A stretch of DNA of 64,000 nucleotides from Acinetobacter bouvetii (GCF_902753875.1 NZ_CADDTS010000006.1:55705-119704), one strand, 5' to 3'; positions 1 to 10,430 are shown, counted from the first letter of the stretch. Notes: generated by a model from the letters alone, not told the origin. Numbers and translations are program-made.

Positions 1-45
1 TAAATAATTTTATAACTTAAATTGCTCTATTTTAGAACTCTATTT

Positions 46-891
46 TTAATTAAATGGATCATTAATTTCTTTTTCTGCTGTTTTATTTCCGCTTTGTTTC
101 GGTGCGGTTTCAACACCAGAATGAGATTGCTGTACATCTACAACATTACCCTGCTCATCACGACGGGTTACAGTTGTGGTCGTGGTCGCCTTGTTTGGAT
201 CAACTACAGGTACAGTTGGCTTAACTTTGGGTAAAGCCAATAAGCTTTCATCCACTTGTGGCAAGGCAGCAGGCTTGAGATTAACTGCATAAAGCTTTTG
301 GTTGGTGCCCATTTCATCTGCACCCATGTCATTGACCAAAGAAACATAATTTTCAATATTTTGAACTTTAGGTTGAATAGACTTAGGAAATTGAATCGCC
401 AATTGCTCTAATGCATTTTTTGCTTCGCTATTATTTTTATAAAGGCCATAAAGCAAAACATACTGTTCAACCTGATTTTCACCACTTAAACGAACATAAT
501 AAAAGTTCTTACGATCTGGCTGCTTTTTCAGGAAGCTGCGAATTACTTCATCTTTACTCACCCGAAATAGCTCAATCGTGCTGGCATTTTTATTGTCATT
601 AACAAATTTGCTGCCACGAAACTCCGGCTCATAACTCCCCGTAGCCACCACACGCGTGGTCAACTCCAAAGGACGAACCTCTTCTTGAAGTGCCCCCAGC
701 AAGCTGGTTGCAGCAACTTTTTCCGGTTGAATTTGCAGTTCAGATTCGGTTTCAGCAGACTTTTCCACTTTAACTAAACTATCACTGTCAGTAATTGCCC
801 AAAAAACAAGTGCTGCAAACAGACAGACCAATCCACACACCAGCCAGATATAGTTTTGAATACGTTGCCATTGTGTACGGAGGGTTGCCAT
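46..891 (-). CDS. Membrane-anchored protein in DamX/SPOR position
   Basis: 281 residues. A short cytoplasmic N-terminus is followed by one membrane helix (about residues 13-33), then a periplasmic part with a polar, Thr/Pro-rich low-complexity C-terminus. A segment around residues 130-180 starting FYYVRL has the beta-alpha-beta look of a SPOR-like peptidoglycan-binding fold, but I cannot confirm this. It starts 2 bases after the aroB stop, so it is the last gene of the pilMNOPQ-aroK-aroB run, the position held by damX in enteric bacteria. A role in cell envelope or division is inferred from position only. It could equally be a lineage-specific envelope protein. Confidence 0.75.
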   Translation of the reverse strand: MATLRTQWQRIQNYIWLVCGLVCLFAALVFWAITDSDSLVKVEKSAETESELQIQPEKVAATSLLGALQEEVRPLELTTRVVATGSYEPEFRGSKFVNDNKNASTIELFRVSKDEVIRSFLKKQPDRKNFYYVRLSGENQVEQYVLLYGLYKNNSEAKNALEQLAIQFPKSIQPKVQNIENYVSLVNDMGADEMGTNQKLYAVNLKPAALPQVDESLLALPKVKPTVPVVDPNKATTTTTVTRRDEQGNVVDVQQSHSGVETAPKQSGNKTAEKEINDPFN

Positions 892-893
892 GA

Positions 894-1979
894 CTATGCC
901 TTTTCTTGATTCGCCAAAATCGCCTGTTTCATTAATTCCACATCAAACTCCTTGGTGATAATGGCCTGACCGAGTGATTTCATCAGCACAAGGCGCAATT
1001 GACCATTCAGCACTTTTTTATCATGCGCCATATAGGCAAGAAATTCATCCAGTGGAATTGCTGGGCATTTTACTGGTAAATGCGCACGTTGAATGATTTT
1101 TTTTGTACGCTCCAAATCTTCTGAAGAAATCCAACCCATGCGTTGGGACAAATCCGCAGCCATCACCATCCCTGTCGCCACCGCTTCGCCGTGTAACCAG
1201 ACTCCGTAACCCAGGTAAGACTCAATCGCATGACCAAAGGTATGTCCCAGATTCAATAGCGCACGTTCACCTTGTTCCTTTTCATCATTGGCTACGATGC
1301 GTGCTTTATGTGCACATGAACGATAAACTGCATCTGCCAATAATTGTGCATCACGTGCAATCAGGCCATCCATATTTTCTTCAAGCCAGACCAAGAATTC
1401 TTGATCGCCCAATAAGGCATATTTAATCACTTCAGCCAAACCAGCTGACAACTCACGATCTGGTAAAGTTCTAAGTTGGGCCATATCCGCTAACACCACT
1501 TGGGGTTGTTGGAATGCACCAATCATATTTTTGCCTAAAGGATGATTAATCCCTGTTTTCCCACCAACACTGGAATCGACTTGCGAAAGCAGCGTTGTTG
1601 GCACTTGAATAAAGTAAACGCCGCGCTGGAAACAGGCAGAAGCAAAACCGGCCATATCCCCAATTACACCACCACCCAATGCCAGCACAGTCGCATCACG
1701 GTTAAAACCCGCTTCCAACAAAGCATCAAAAATCAGGTTCAAGTGTTCAATATTTTTATATTTTTCACCATCAGGCAAAATACATGTTGCAACTGTTTTT
1801 CCCAAGCTTTCAATCGCACTGACATAATGCGCTAAATACAGCGGTGCAACCGTGGTATTGGTGACCACCATGACCTGCTTGCCGTGAATATAAGGCTTAA
1901 GTAAAGATTGGGGATTAAGATCACTGCCAATAAAAATAGGATAGCGGCGATCACCAAGTTCAACATGTAAAGTTTGCAT
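894..1979 (-). CDS. aroB: 3-dehydroquinate synthase
   Basis: 361 residues, the normal length for AroB, which converts DAHP to 3-dehydroquinate in the second step of the shikimate pathway using NAD and a divalent metal. The NAD-binding segment [14 protein letters not shown] is near residues 98-112. The metal and active-site motifs [18 protein letters not shown] and [10 protein letters not shown] follow in family order. The ATG lies 17 bases after aroK, so aroK and aroB are co-transcribed behind the pil genes, as in many gammaproteobacteria. No sign of damage. Confidence 0.97.
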   Translation of the reverse strand: MQTLHVELGDRRYPIFIGSDLNPQSLLKPYIHGKQVMVVTNTTVAPLYLAHYVSAIESLGKTVATCILPDGEKYKNIEHLNLIFDALLEAGFNRDATVLALGGGVIGDMAGFASACFQRGVYFIQVPTTLLSQVDSSVGGKTGINHPLGKNMIGAFQQPQVVLADMAQLRTLPDRELSAGLAEVIKYALLGDQEFLVWLEENMDGLIARDAQLLADAVYRSCAHKARIVANDEKEQGERALLNLGHTFGHAIESYLGYGVWLHGEAVATGMVMAADLSQRMGWISSEDLERTKKIIQRAHLPVKCPAIPLDEFLAYMAHDKKVLNGQLRLVLMKSLGQAIITKEFDVELMKQAILANQEKA

Positions 1980-1996
1980 GAAATTAAAACCGTTAA

Positions 1997-2545
1997 TTAG
2001 ACGAGATTTGCTTCTTCAGAAACAATCATATGTAAGATTTTTTGCGCCAAATCACGAGCAGCACCCTGATTTGTTTCAATAATATAATGTGCAACTTCAC
2101 GATACAAAGGATCGCGAATTGCCAATAAATCACGTAACTTTTGTTCAGGATTTTCAACTTGCAAGAGAGGACGGTTTTTATCCCGATAGGTACGCTGTAA
2201 TTGAATTTCGACAGGAGTATAGAGATAGACAACGATTCCACGTTGCTTGAGAAATGCACGATTAGGAGCTTGGGTCACCGCCCCACCACCGGTTGCAAGA
2301 ACCAGGTGTGAACGAGCAGTGAGTTCATCAATCACCATCGTTTCACGGTTACGAAACCCCTTTTCACCTTCTTTTTCAAAAATCCAAGGGATCGTAGCAC
2401 CTGTTTTACGTTCAATCTCCTGATCACTATCAAGAAACTCTCGCCCTAACAGTTCCGCTAAATGACGACCAACAGTTGTTTTCCCAGCCCCCATTGGCCC
2501 TACCAAATAGACATTTGGTAGGGTTTCAAACTCATTGCTTGGCAA
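1997..2545 (-). CDS. aroK: Shikimate kinase
   Basis: 182 residues. It phosphorylates shikimate with ATP. The P-loop GPMGAGKTT is at residues 16-24, the shikimate-binding DSD motif at about 40-42, the LATGGGAV segment near 83-90, and the RDKNRPLL lid region near 120. The start codon is TTG: no in-frame ATG occurs before the P-loop, and an AGGTGA ribosome-binding site sits just upstream. It follows pilQ by 36 bases and precedes aroB by 17, consistent with a single pil-aro transcript. Confidence 0.95.
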   Translation of the reverse strand: MPSNEFETLPNVYLVGPMGAGKTTVGRHLAELLGREFLDSDQEIERKTGATIPWIFEKEGEKGFRNRETMVIDELTARSHLVLATGGGAVTQAPNRAFLKQRGIVVYLYTPVEIQLQRTYRDKNRPLLQVENPEQKLRDLLAIRDPLYREVAHYIIETNQGAARDLAQKILHMIVSEEANLV

Positions 2546-2581
2546 GGAGTCACCTATTTATTTTGTTAAATTCAAAATATA

Positions 2582-4753
2582 TTAATGATTTCTTGAAACA
2601 CTGTCATTAACAATTCGTGGTGTAACAAAAATCAATAGTTCACTCTTGTTATCCGATTTCACATCTTTACGGAACAAACGTCCTAAATATGGAATATCTC
2701 CCAAGAATGGTACTTTGGTTTGTTGATTAATGGTTTGCTGTTCAAAAATACCACCCAGAACTACCGTCTCTCCATTATCCACCAGTACATTGGTGTTGAT
2801 TTCATTTTTGTTAATGGTGTACTGCCCCGTTGGTGTTGCATTACCTATCGAGTCATTTTTGATTTGCAAGTTCATTTGAACCTTGCCTTCAGGTGTGATA
2901 CTTGGCGTCACATCAAGACTTAAAGTCGCATCAACAAATTCTGTTTTTGAAACAGCATTTACACCACCACCCTCAGCTGATTGATAAGGAATCTGTGTAC
3001 CTGACGCGACTTTTGCCTGCTGCTTATCCGCAGTCAACACTTTTGGCGTAGAGATGACTTCACCATAACCATCAGCCTGCAGTGCTGACAACTCAAGATC
3101 CAGCATGAAATCAGACAGGCTGATCAGACCAAAGGCAATTTTGCTTGCTCCTGTGGCAGTTACACCCAAATCCACATTCAAATTGTCAGGTCGTTGAATC
3201 GTATATTTACCATCATCACTTGGAGTTTTCAAATCCCATAAAGTGGTATCACTACCACCGACCAGCAAATCATTATTTTGATTAATCCCTTGAGACAAAA
3301 TACCCCACTTCACACCCATCTGCTTACTGAACTCAGTAGATGCGCGGACAATACGTGCTTCAACCATGACCTGTTTTACTGACACATCCAGCAAATCAAT
3401 CATCTTACGAATTTGATCAATTTTTGTAGAAGTATCATTCACAATAATAGTATTTGTACGTGGATCTGTAGAAATCGTGCCTCGCGGACTAAGTAAACTA
3501 CCTACACTATCACCTAAAGGATCCGTTGCAGTACCACCGGAAGTATTTGATCCGTTGGATGCATTTTTACCATTGGTAATCAATTTTTCTATATCAGTCG
3601 CTTTTGCATAGCTAAGTTGAATATATTCGGTTTGCAAAGGCGCCAGTTTGACACTTTGTGCCAGTGCTTTCGCCTCTTCCTCTTCAGCCTTAATCAGTTC
3701 TGACACCGGTGCAATCCAGATCACATTACCATTACGACGCTTGTCCAGATTTTTAGTCTTTAAAATGATATCCAAGGCCTGATCCCAAGGAACATCTTTC
3801 AGACGTAAAGTAATATTACCTTGGACACTGTCAGCAGTGACCATATTGATGCCGGTAAAGTCTGCCAACAACTGTAGTACACGTCGCACTTCAATATCTT
3901 GGAAATCCAGAGAAATCTTTTTACCTGTATAAGTATTGGCAGCCTTAGGCTTAAGTGGATTTTTATCTTCTGGACGTTTGAGACTAATCGTTAACTTATT
4001 ATCAGTCTGATAAGCCATATATTCATAGCTACCCGATGTCTGAATGGTAATAACACCATTTCCGCCATCATTCTGAGCATCAACTGTTGATACAGGTGTC
4101 GCAAAATCATTCACGTTTAAACGGCGTGCCAGATGGGTTGGTACTTTATTACCTAAAGTTCTTACAACAACTTTACTACCTTGTTGCTGCACATCGACCG
4201 GCGTATTACTTCCTAACAAATCAACAACAACCTGACCTTCACCCTGACTGCCACGCTGAAAACCGATATTAGAAATGCCTTGCGCAATTTTTTGAGCCAC
4301 TACAGGTTGTGCAGCAAAATCATTCCCAGCCGAATTAATTTTGAGAATAAAAGTATTACCTTCAACGCGCGTAGTAAAAGCACCAGCATCTGTTAAATTA
4401 ACAGTTAAACGTGAACGCTGTGCATCAGAACTGACATCTATAGAACTTGCTTCTTTAGTAGCAACAGGAATGCTATTTTGATGGAGATTCTGCTGTGCCT
4501 TATCAAAATCAAGAATCAGACGTGATGGCTGTTCAAGTTGATATGCTTGAGGCTGTGGTGGCAAACCATTAAACATCACACGAATTTCTGTACCCTGACC
4601 TGCGATCTGCATTGGTACGATATTTGTAATACTGACCTGTGCATTGGCAACTTGCATAACTGCTATTGCAACAGCACCCATAGAAAATTGACGAAACAAA
4701 TGGTTCATTGTATTACCATCCCCAAATATAAAATCTTTAAAACTATTATTCAT
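2582..4753 (-). CDS. pilQ: Type IV pilus secretin PilQ
   Basis: 723 residues from the first ATG (4751-4753), which has an AAAGGA site 6-7 bases upstream and lies 17 bases after pilP. An internal ATG at 4706-4708 (residue 16) begins a cleaner signal peptide (MNHLFRQFSMGAVAIAV...NAQ) with a GGGGATGG upstream and could be the true start. The mature protein has N-terminal AMIN-type beta domains, an STN/secretin N domain (LDFQDIEVRRVLQLLADFTG near 280-300), an N1-type domain with a Ser/Gly/Asn-rich linker, and a C-terminal secretin barrel (VLTADKQQAKVASGTQIPY). It forms the outer-membrane pore for pili and, in Acinetobacter, DNA uptake. Last pil gene of pilMNOPQ. Confidence 0.96.
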   Translation of the reverse strand: MNNSFKDFIFGDGNTMNHLFRQFSMGAVAIAVMQVANAQVSITNIVPMQIAGQGTEIRVMFNGLPPQPQAYQLEQPSRLILDFDKAQQNLHQNSIPVATKEASSIDVSSDAQRSRLTVNLTDAGAFTTRVEGNTFILKINSAGNDFAAQPVVAQKIAQGISNIGFQRGSQGEGQVVVDLLGSNTPVDVQQQGSKVVVRTLGNKVPTHLARRLNVNDFATPVSTVDAQNDGGNGVITIQTSGSYEYMAYQTDNKLTISLKRPEDKNPLKPKAANTYTGKKISLDFQDIEVRRVLQLLADFTGINMVTADSVQGNITLRLKDVPWDQALDIILKTKNLDKRRNGNVIWIAPVSELIKAEEEEAKALAQSVKLAPLQTEYIQLSYAKATDIEKLITNGKNASNGSNTSGGTATDPLGDSVGSLLSPRGTISTDPRTNTIIVNDTSTKIDQIRKMIDLLDVSVKQVMVEARIVRASTEFSKQMGVKWGILSQGINQNNDLLVGGSDTTLWDLKTPSDDGKYTIQRPDNLNVDLGVTATGASKIAFGLISLSDFMLDLELSALQADGYGEVISTPKVLTADKQQAKVASGTQIPYQSAEGGGVNAVSKTEFVDATLSLDVTPSITPEGKVQMNLQIKNDSIGNATPTGQYTINKNEINTNVLVDNGETVVLGGIFEQQTINQQTKVPFLGDIPYLGRLFRKDVKSDNKSELLIFVTPRIVNDSVSRNH

Positions 4754-4770
4754 TTTTATTCCTTTTAAAC

Positions 4771-5298
4771 TTAAGGCGCCGGTCCAATTAATACCAGACT
4801 TCTTGGACGTTCCACGTATCCCTCTCGCCCATCTGGAATAATTTCCACAAGATCAATTTGCGTAGGAGTAATATTAATCACACGTCCGTGATTCATCCCC
4901 ATATAACTACCGCGCTGTACCCGCTCAATTTCACCATCAGGTGTCTGGATTAATGCCAAAATCTGTCCAGACTGGCTACGCATACTACCCTTCATGTTTA
5001 AGGATTCTATTGCGTAGCTTTCTAAAGGCTGAAGCTGACGTGACAAATTAGGGTAAACACGTTTGCCAGCCATAATTTTTAATTCAGCAGCCAGCGAACT
5101 AGGAACAAAAGGACTTTTGAGCTGGTGAGCCGAGTAATTGAATGTCGGAACTGGTGGAAAAACCGGTGCAGGCTCAATAGCCAAAGGCGGTTGATTACGA
5201 ATATTTGCCATTTGCTCATTTACCGCATCAATGCGCGAATCACATCCGACAAACAACAAACCCACCATCATGCTGAGAGAAATATTTTGTATTTTCAT
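4771..5298 (-). CDS. pilP: Type IV pilus lipoprotein PilP
   Basis: 175 residues. An N-terminal lipoprotein signal ends in LFVGC, with Cys19 as the likely lipidated residue. A proline-rich linker follows, then a small beta-sandwich near the C-terminus (GQILALIQTPDGEIERVQRGSYMG). PilP joins the inner-membrane PilN/PilO dimer to the secretin PilQ. The ATG overlaps the pilO stop by one base and pilQ follows after 17 bases, so translation is probably coupled. Confidence 0.95.
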   Translation of the reverse strand: MKIQNISLSMMVGLLFVGCDSRIDAVNEQMANIRNQPPLAIEPAPVFPPVPTFNYSAHQLKSPFVPSSLAAELKIMAGKRVYPNLSRQLQPLESYAIESLNMKGSMRSQSGQILALIQTPDGEIERVQRGSYMGMNHGRVINITPTQIDLVEIIPDGREGYVERPRSLVLIGPAP

Positions 5299-6020
5299 TA
5301 CTGTGCCCCTCCAGCCGTAGCAGTTGAATTAGCATCAGCAGCTTGAGCATCTGCAGCTCCAATATAGCGATATGTTTTTGCCTTAACACTGTAATTTACT
5401 TGAGGAATTTCAGACTTCTTCTCTTTATTTTCAGTTGCTGTAATATCAAAATCGTGCAAAGTGACAATACGAGGCAATGCCGCAATACCGCTAACAAAAG
5501 AACCAAAAGCGTGATAATCACCTGTTGCTTCAATAGCAATCGGCTGTTCGATAAAGAACTCTTGTTTTATTTCATTTTCTAAACGAATATTTTTGAATTT
5601 CAAGCCAGAGTTCACACCAGTGACGTTGATATCCTCAACCAATCCTGGAATTTCCGTTTCCTTAGGCAATTGTTCCAGTTGCTGATTGAAATTCGCTTCC
5701 ATTTCCTGCAACTGAGCTTGTAATTGCTGCAAATTACGAAGTTTGGAATCTTTTTCACGAAACTCGTTGAGCAAATTTTGCTCTTGAGCAGCAGCATTAG
5801 AAATATCGTCTAATTTACCTTTAATTGCTAAAAAATAACCCAATAACCCAATCATCAATACAATTAAAATCCAACAAGTGATTTTAACGGATAATGGCCA
5901 GCTCCCGTAGTTATTCATATCCAAAGTATTGAACTGCTGCAGGAACTTGTCCAGCGTCAATTTCTTTTTCGTTACAACAGCTTCATTTGGATTTAATTCA
6001 TCAAATTCATCGAGACTCAT
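5298..6020 (-). CDS. pilO: Type IV pilus alignment protein PilO
   Basis: 240 residues. The order is a cytoplasmic tail, one membrane helix at about residues 48-68, a periplasmic coiled coil (about 75-120, rich in Gln/Leu/Glu) and a ferredoxin-like C-terminal domain, ending in an Ala/Gly-rich tail. It pairs with PilN in the inner-membrane alignment complex. Its ATG overlaps the pilN stop by four bases (ATGA) and its stop overlaps the pilP start by one base. Confidence 0.95.
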   Translation of the reverse strand: MSLDEFDELNPNEAVVTKKKLTLDKFLQQFNTLDMNNYGSWPLSVKITCWILIVLMIGLLGYFLAIKGKLDDISNAAAQEQNLLNEFREKDSKLRNLQQLQAQLQEMEANFNQQLEQLPKETEIPGLVEDINVTGVNSGLKFKNIRLENEIKQEFFIEQPIAIEATGDYHAFGSFVSGIAALPRIVTLHDFDITATENKEKKSEIPQVNYSVKAKTYRYIGAADAQAADANSTATAGGAQ

Positions 6021-6670
6021 TGTGCTGCCCCCGCTGTTGAATTAGCTGTATTTTGTTGCCCTTCAGGTTGTGCTTCTGGCGTGGCTAGCTGTGCAATCTG
6101 ATCTAAATCGGCAGTCACAACAAACGAACCATAATTTTCTTCAACACGTGGCACCACAGAACTTGGAGCTTTATCTTTTTTCTCTTCAACAGCTAAAAAA
6201 GAATTCATAAAGGCATTACGATACCAGGCAGATGCTTCTAAATTACGTAAAAACTCAGCCACAGTATTCGGACTTTCAGCCTTACCTTCAATCGTGAATT
6301 TATCCCCGGTACGAACAAATCTAGTAATATACAAACTACCTGGTGTTACACGAACCAATTCATCAATCAGGCGTACAGTAACCGGACGCTGCCCTTGTAA
6401 ACCTTGAATCAGCTTCATGCGCTCAATAATCGCATTACGCTGCGCTTCTAAACCTTCTAATGATTTAAGTTGCACATCAAGATTCTGATTAGTACTGCTA
6501 ATTAACTGGTTTGCCTGTTCCTGATCTTCTAGTTTGTGATCATAATAAAACCATGACAAAGTAACCGCCAAAGCCCCGATTAATGCAGCCGCAATACAAA
6601 TTGCAATAAATTCTTTTTTTCGTTTCTCTCTTAGCTCATCACGCCAAGGGAGTAAGTTAATTCTTGCCAT
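6017..6670 (-). CDS. pilN: Type IV pilus assembly protein PilN
   Basis: 217 residues. It opens with the conserved MARINLLPWR motif that docks into the groove of PilM, followed by a basic stretch, one membrane helix (about 22-42) and a periplasmic coiled coil plus small alpha/beta domain. The C-terminus is Ala/Gln/Asn-rich. Its start overlaps the pilM stop by one base and its end overlaps pilO by four, the tight coupling expected of the pilMNOP alignment subcomplex. Confidence 0.96.
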   Translation of the reverse strand: MARINLLPWRDELREKRKKEFIAICIAAALIGALAVTLSWFYYDHKLEDQEQANQLISSTNQNLDVQLKSLEGLEAQRNAIIERMKLIQGLQGQRPVTVRLIDELVRVTPGSLYITRFVRTGDKFTIEGKAESPNTVAEFLRNLEASAWYRNAFMNSFLAVEEKKDKAPSSVVPRVEENYGSFVVTADLDQIAQLATPEAQPEGQQNTANSTAGAAQ

Positions 6671-7731
6671 TAATCAAAACTCCTTAATGCCAAACCACAT
6701 GCCACCATGAGTGAAGAAGCATCATTCTCTATTTTTTTAATATCGATTTGTGGAGAAAACCCCATTTGCAAAAATGGGTTGGCAATCGTCACGCGATAAC
6801 CCAGTTTTTGTTGTAATAACTTCGCTAGCCCCGGAATGTTGGCATTACCCCCTGCCAAAAGGATATGATCAATTTCATTAAACTGTGAAGATGAAAAAAA
6901 GAACTGCAATGATCGTGCGGCTTGCTGAACCACAGCTTCAAGGAAAGGCTCCAGCACTTCAACATCATAGTCATCAGGCAATGAACGGCTCTTCTTGGCA
7001 CGTCCTGCTTCCTCGAAAGACAAGCCATAGCGATTTTGTATTTCTTGAGTGAGCTGTTTACCGCCAAACACCTGCTCTCGGGTATAAATCACTTTATTAT
7101 TTTGCATTACAGACAGGGTCGTCATGGTATGACCAATATCTAAAATACCGACCGTGTTTACCCCCATTGGCAGGGTATCAGAAAATACCTGATAAGCATT
7201 TTCGATTGCAAAACTTTCAACATCTGCGGTTTTAGGTGTAAGGTTCGCCAGCTCCAGTACCTCGGCACGTGCTTCTACATTTTCCAGGCGAGTCGCCACC
7301 AAAAGCACATTAACCCGATTAGGATTGGCCAAACGATCTGGAAGGACTTCAAAATCCAGGCTGGCTTCATCTAGAGGGAAAGGAATATATTGTTCCGCAT
7401 CCATACGAATTTGAACTTCACGCTCATCATCCGTCATATCAGCATCCATCTCAATGGTTTTAGTAATTACCATAGAGGTTGGAATAGCCAGGGCTGCATC
7501 TTTAGATTGTGTATTGGCAAGATTAATCGCCCGCTCTAATGCATCACCCACTGCTTCTGGATTTAAAATATTTTTTTCAACAACACTACCTTCAGGCAGA
7601 GGAACCAGTGCATAACTGTCTACCCAATACCTGTTACCGCTTTTAACAGAAAGTTCTAAAACTTTAACAGAAGTAGAACTAATATCTACTCCTACTAACC
7701 CCTTATTCGGCTTACGATATAACCTGAGCAC
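6670..7731 (-). CDS. pilM: Type IV pilus actin-like ATPase PilM
   Basis: 353 residues with an actin/FtsA-like fold. Visible are the phosphate-1 segment VGVDISSTSVK (about 13-23), a second phosphate segment GILDIGHTMTTLSVM (about 195-209) and the adenosine motif LLAGGNANIPGL near 290. It is cytoplasmic and binds the PilN N-terminus. The start is GTG (7729-7731) with AGGA eight bases upstream; the N-terminus MLRLYRKPNKGLVGVD is the family form. First gene of the pil-aro run, divergent from ponA across a 165-base gap. Confidence 0.96.
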   Translation of the reverse strand: MLRLYRKPNKGLVGVDISSTSVKVLELSVKSGNRYWVDSYALVPLPEGSVVEKNILNPEAVGDALERAINLANTQSKDAALAIPTSMVITKTIEMDADMTDDEREVQIRMDAEQYIPFPLDEASLDFEVLPDRLANPNRVNVLLVATRLENVEARAEVLELANLTPKTADVESFAIENAYQVFSDTLPMGVNTVGILDIGHTMTTLSVMQNNKVIYTREQVFGGKQLTQEIQNRYGLSFEEAGRAKKSRSLPDDYDVEVLEPFLEAVVQQAARSLQFFFSSSQFNEIDHILLAGGNANIPGLAKLLQQKLGYRVTIANPFLQMGFSPQIDIKKIENDASSLMVACGLALRSFD

Positions 7732-7896
7732 AATATAATTCCTATTATTTTTTTATCCCCAATAAAAGTAACCTACTAATCAGTGTTGGTCTATAATTTT
7801 ATGCAGATACAATAACTCATCTAACAATCTGCATGTGTAAAGGCTATACTGACCGCCAATTAGTTTGCCATTAGCTCTTATTAAAACTTACTTGTT
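7732..7896. promoter_or_regulatory. Divergent pilM / ponA promoter region with inverted repeat
   Basis: Both flanking genes read outward, so this gap must hold both promoters. For ponA I see a -10 TATACT at 7845-7850, with CTAACA at 7821-7826 at 18-base spacing. A perfect 8-base inverted repeat, ATGCAGAT at 7801-7808 and ATCTGCAT at 7827-7834, reaches into the ponA promoter spacer and is placed like an operator. The pilM promoter is not obvious by eye. Confidence 0.5.
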
Positions 7897-10425
7897 ATGA
7901 AAAAGCTATCTCGTTCGGGCCATGTTCATCCATTTTTTTTGATCATAATTATAGTTTTGGTCTCAATTCCGATGGGATTTTATGGCATGTATCTCTATAT
8001 TGCCCCATCGCTACCCAAAATGACCACCTTAAAAAAGGCGCCGTTATTAAAACCTTTACAGGTTTACAGTGCTGATAATGAGCTAATTGCTGAGTATGGC
8101 GGCAAATTATCTGTGCCGGTGGAATACAAACAGATTCCTAAACCCTTTATTTACGCCTTTCTTGCTGCAGAGGATTCCTCATTCTTTGAACACAGTGGGA
8201 TTAGTTTTAAAGGTTTAGGCCGTGCTGTCAGTGAAACCATTACCGGTTCCAATGTACAAACCGGTGGTTCGACCATCACCATGCAGGTGGCAAAAAACTA
8301 TTATTTAACGCCTGAACGCACACTGAAACGCAAACTGACTGAAATTTTCCTGGCCCGCGAAATCGAACAAAACCTGACCAAAGAAGAAATTCTCACTTTG
8401 TACGTGAATAAAATCTTCTTGGGTAAAAATGCATACGGGATTGCAGCAGCAGCTAAAATTTACTACAACAAAAATCTGGATCAACTCACTATTGCCCAAA
8501 TGGCGATGATTTCAGGCTTGCCTAAAGCACCATCCAAATATAATCCGGTAGTCAATCCGACCCGTGCCTTAGAACGCCGTAACTGGATTTTAGGTCGCAT
8601 GTTGCAATTGGGCTATATCAATCAGCCTCAATATCAAAAGGCGATTGCTGAACCAATTAACCTGGATATGCCAGAACGCGGCATTAATAACAAATATCCC
8701 TATGTCGGCGAAATGGTCCGCTCAGAATTGATTGAAAAGTTTGGTGAACAAGCAATTGATTCGGGTTATAAAGTTTATACGACCATCGACAGTAAACGCC
8801 AAGCCTATGCTGAAGAAGCTGTACAACAAGGATTGGAAGCTTATGATCGTCGTCATGGTTGGCGTGGTGCTGAAGCCAATGACAAGCCTCTAAGCGATTT
8901 TATGGCCTATGCAAACACCTATCCTGCCAAAGTCATCAAAGTCGATAACAACTCTTTTGATGCCTTGATGCAAGATGGATCTACCGTGACTGTGCCCTGG
9001 TCAGGCATGTCTTGGGCTTATCCATATAGAAATGCCAACAGCGTAGGCCCTGCACCAAGCAAAGCATCTCAGATTGTTAAAGTTAAAGATATTATTCGCT
9101 TACGCCCCAATGATAATAAAACTTCATGGGCACTGGTTCAGATCCCCAAGGCTCAAGGCCAGCTAATTGCATTAAATCCAAATAATGGTGCCATTGAAGC
9201 CATTGTAGGGGGATATAATTTTTATCAGTCCAAATTCAATCGTGCCCTACAAGGCTGGCGCCAACCGGGTTCAACCATTAAACCCTTTGTCTATGCCTTG
9301 GCACTTGAACGTGGCATGACGCCCTATAGCATGGTCAATGATAGCCCGATTACCATTGGCAAGTGGTCTCCAAAGAACTCGGATGGACGTTATCTGGGCA
9401 TGATTCCATTACGTCGTGCCTTGTATTTATCTCGAAATACTGTTTCTGTTCGATTACTACAAACAGTGGGTATCGAGCGTACCCGGCAGTTATTGATGGA
9501 TTTTGGCCTACATGAAAATCAAATTCCACGAAACTACACCATTGCTTTAGGAACACCCCAAGTTCTTCCTATCCAGATGGCAACCGGCTATGCCACCTTT
9601 GCTAATGGTGGTTATCGCATTCAGCCACATTTTATTGACCGGATTGAAGATGCTTACGGTAAAGTGATTTATCAAAGTAACCCGGAATACGCATGTATTT
9701 CCTGCATTAATCAAAACGATGACGACTCTGAATCAGCCGAACCCGTGACACCGGATGACGAAGTAATTCAAGTGACCGATCAGACTTTGCCTGAAGAAAA
9801 AGAACTGGCAAAACTGGAACTGGATGAAGCAAAAAGTAAATACCGCCAAGCGCAACGTATTTTAAAATCAAGTTCTGCTTATGACATGGCCAATATTTTG
9901 CGTGATGTGATCCAGCATGGTACAGGTCGTGCTGCATTGCGTATTGGTCGTGATGATCTGGGCGGCAAAACCGGAACCACCAATGATGCCAAAGATGCCT
10001 GGTTTGCTGGCTTTAATGGCAAGTTGGTAACAGTAGCCTGGGTCGGTTTTGACCAGCCAACGACTTTGGGTCGTCGAGAATACGGTGGTGTTGCAGCTTT
10101 ACCAATCTGGACCAACTTTATGGGCAATGCCTTAAAAGGCACACCTGCTGCCTGGGTTCATTTTGATAAAAATGCCAAAGCCCCTACCAATCATCGCCAA
10201 ACCATTACTGTAGGTGAGCCTGATCGCGAAGATCGCTCTTCTCCACCACTGGCGCTACCATTATACCGCCCTGCACCTGTCGCTCCTGCACATACTCCGG
10301 AACGTGATTTTGACGACTTACCTGGAGAAGAAATCCTGGTTCCAGAGAATAAGAATCCACCTAATTTGGAAAAGCAGAATAACAAGTCAGATGCACTTGA
10401 CCATTTGATAGATGTATTTCAGTAA
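7897..10425 (+). CDS. ponA: Penicillin-binding protein 1A, bifunctional
   Basis: 842 residues. An N-terminal membrane anchor (about 13-35) is followed by a family-51 glycosyltransferase with catalytic Glu92 in AAEDSSFF, GGSTITMQVAKNYYL and the LAREIEQNLTKEEILTLYVN helix. A linker/OB region follows, then a transpeptidase with SxxK at Ser459-Lys462 (PGSTIKPF), SRN at 512-514 and KTGT starting at Lys691. The C-terminus is Pro/Asn-rich. It polymerises and cross-links peptidoglycan on the outer face of the inner membrane. A clear Shine-Dalgarno is lacking before the ATG. The ponA-pilM divergent arrangement is common in gammaproteobacteria. Confidence 0.97.
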   Translation: MKKLSRSGHVHPFFLIIIIVLVSIPMGFYGMYLYIAPSLPKMTTLKKAPLLKPLQVYSADNELIAEYGGKLSVPVEYKQIPKPFIYAFLAAEDSSFFEHSGISFKGLGRAVSETITGSNVQTGGSTITMQVAKNYYLTPERTLKRKLTEIFLAREIEQNLTKEEILTLYVNKIFLGKNAYGIAAAAKIYYNKNLDQLTIAQMAMISGLPKAPSKYNPVVNPTRALERRNWILGRMLQLGYINQPQYQKAIAEPINLDMPERGINNKYPYVGEMVRSELIEKFGEQAIDSGYKVYTTIDSKRQAYAEEAVQQGLEAYDRRHGWRGAEANDKPLSDFMAYANTYPAKVIKVDNNSFDALMQDGSTVTVPWSGMSWAYPYRNANSVGPAPSKASQIVKVKDIIRLRPNDNKTSWALVQIPKAQGQLIALNPNNGAIEAIVGGYNFYQSKFNRALQGWRQPGSTIKPFVYALALERGMTPYSMVNDSPITIGKWSPKNSDGRYLGMIPLRRALYLSRNTVSVRLLQTVGIERTRQLLMDFGLHENQIPRNYTIALGTPQVLPIQMATGYATFANGGYRIQPHFIDRIEDAYGKVIYQSNPEYACISCINQNDDDSESAEPVTPDDEVIQVTDQTLPEEKELAKLELDEAKSKYRQAQRILKSSSAYDMANILRDVIQHGTGRAALRIGRDDLGGKTGTTNDAKDAWFAGFNGKLVTVAWVGFDQPTTLGRREYGGVAALPIWTNFMGNALKGTPAAWVHFDKNAKAPTNHRQTITVGEPDREDRSSPPLALPLYRPAPVAPAHTPERDFDDLPGEEILVPENKNPPNLEKQNNKSDALDHLIDVFQ

Positions 10426-10430
10426 AACTA

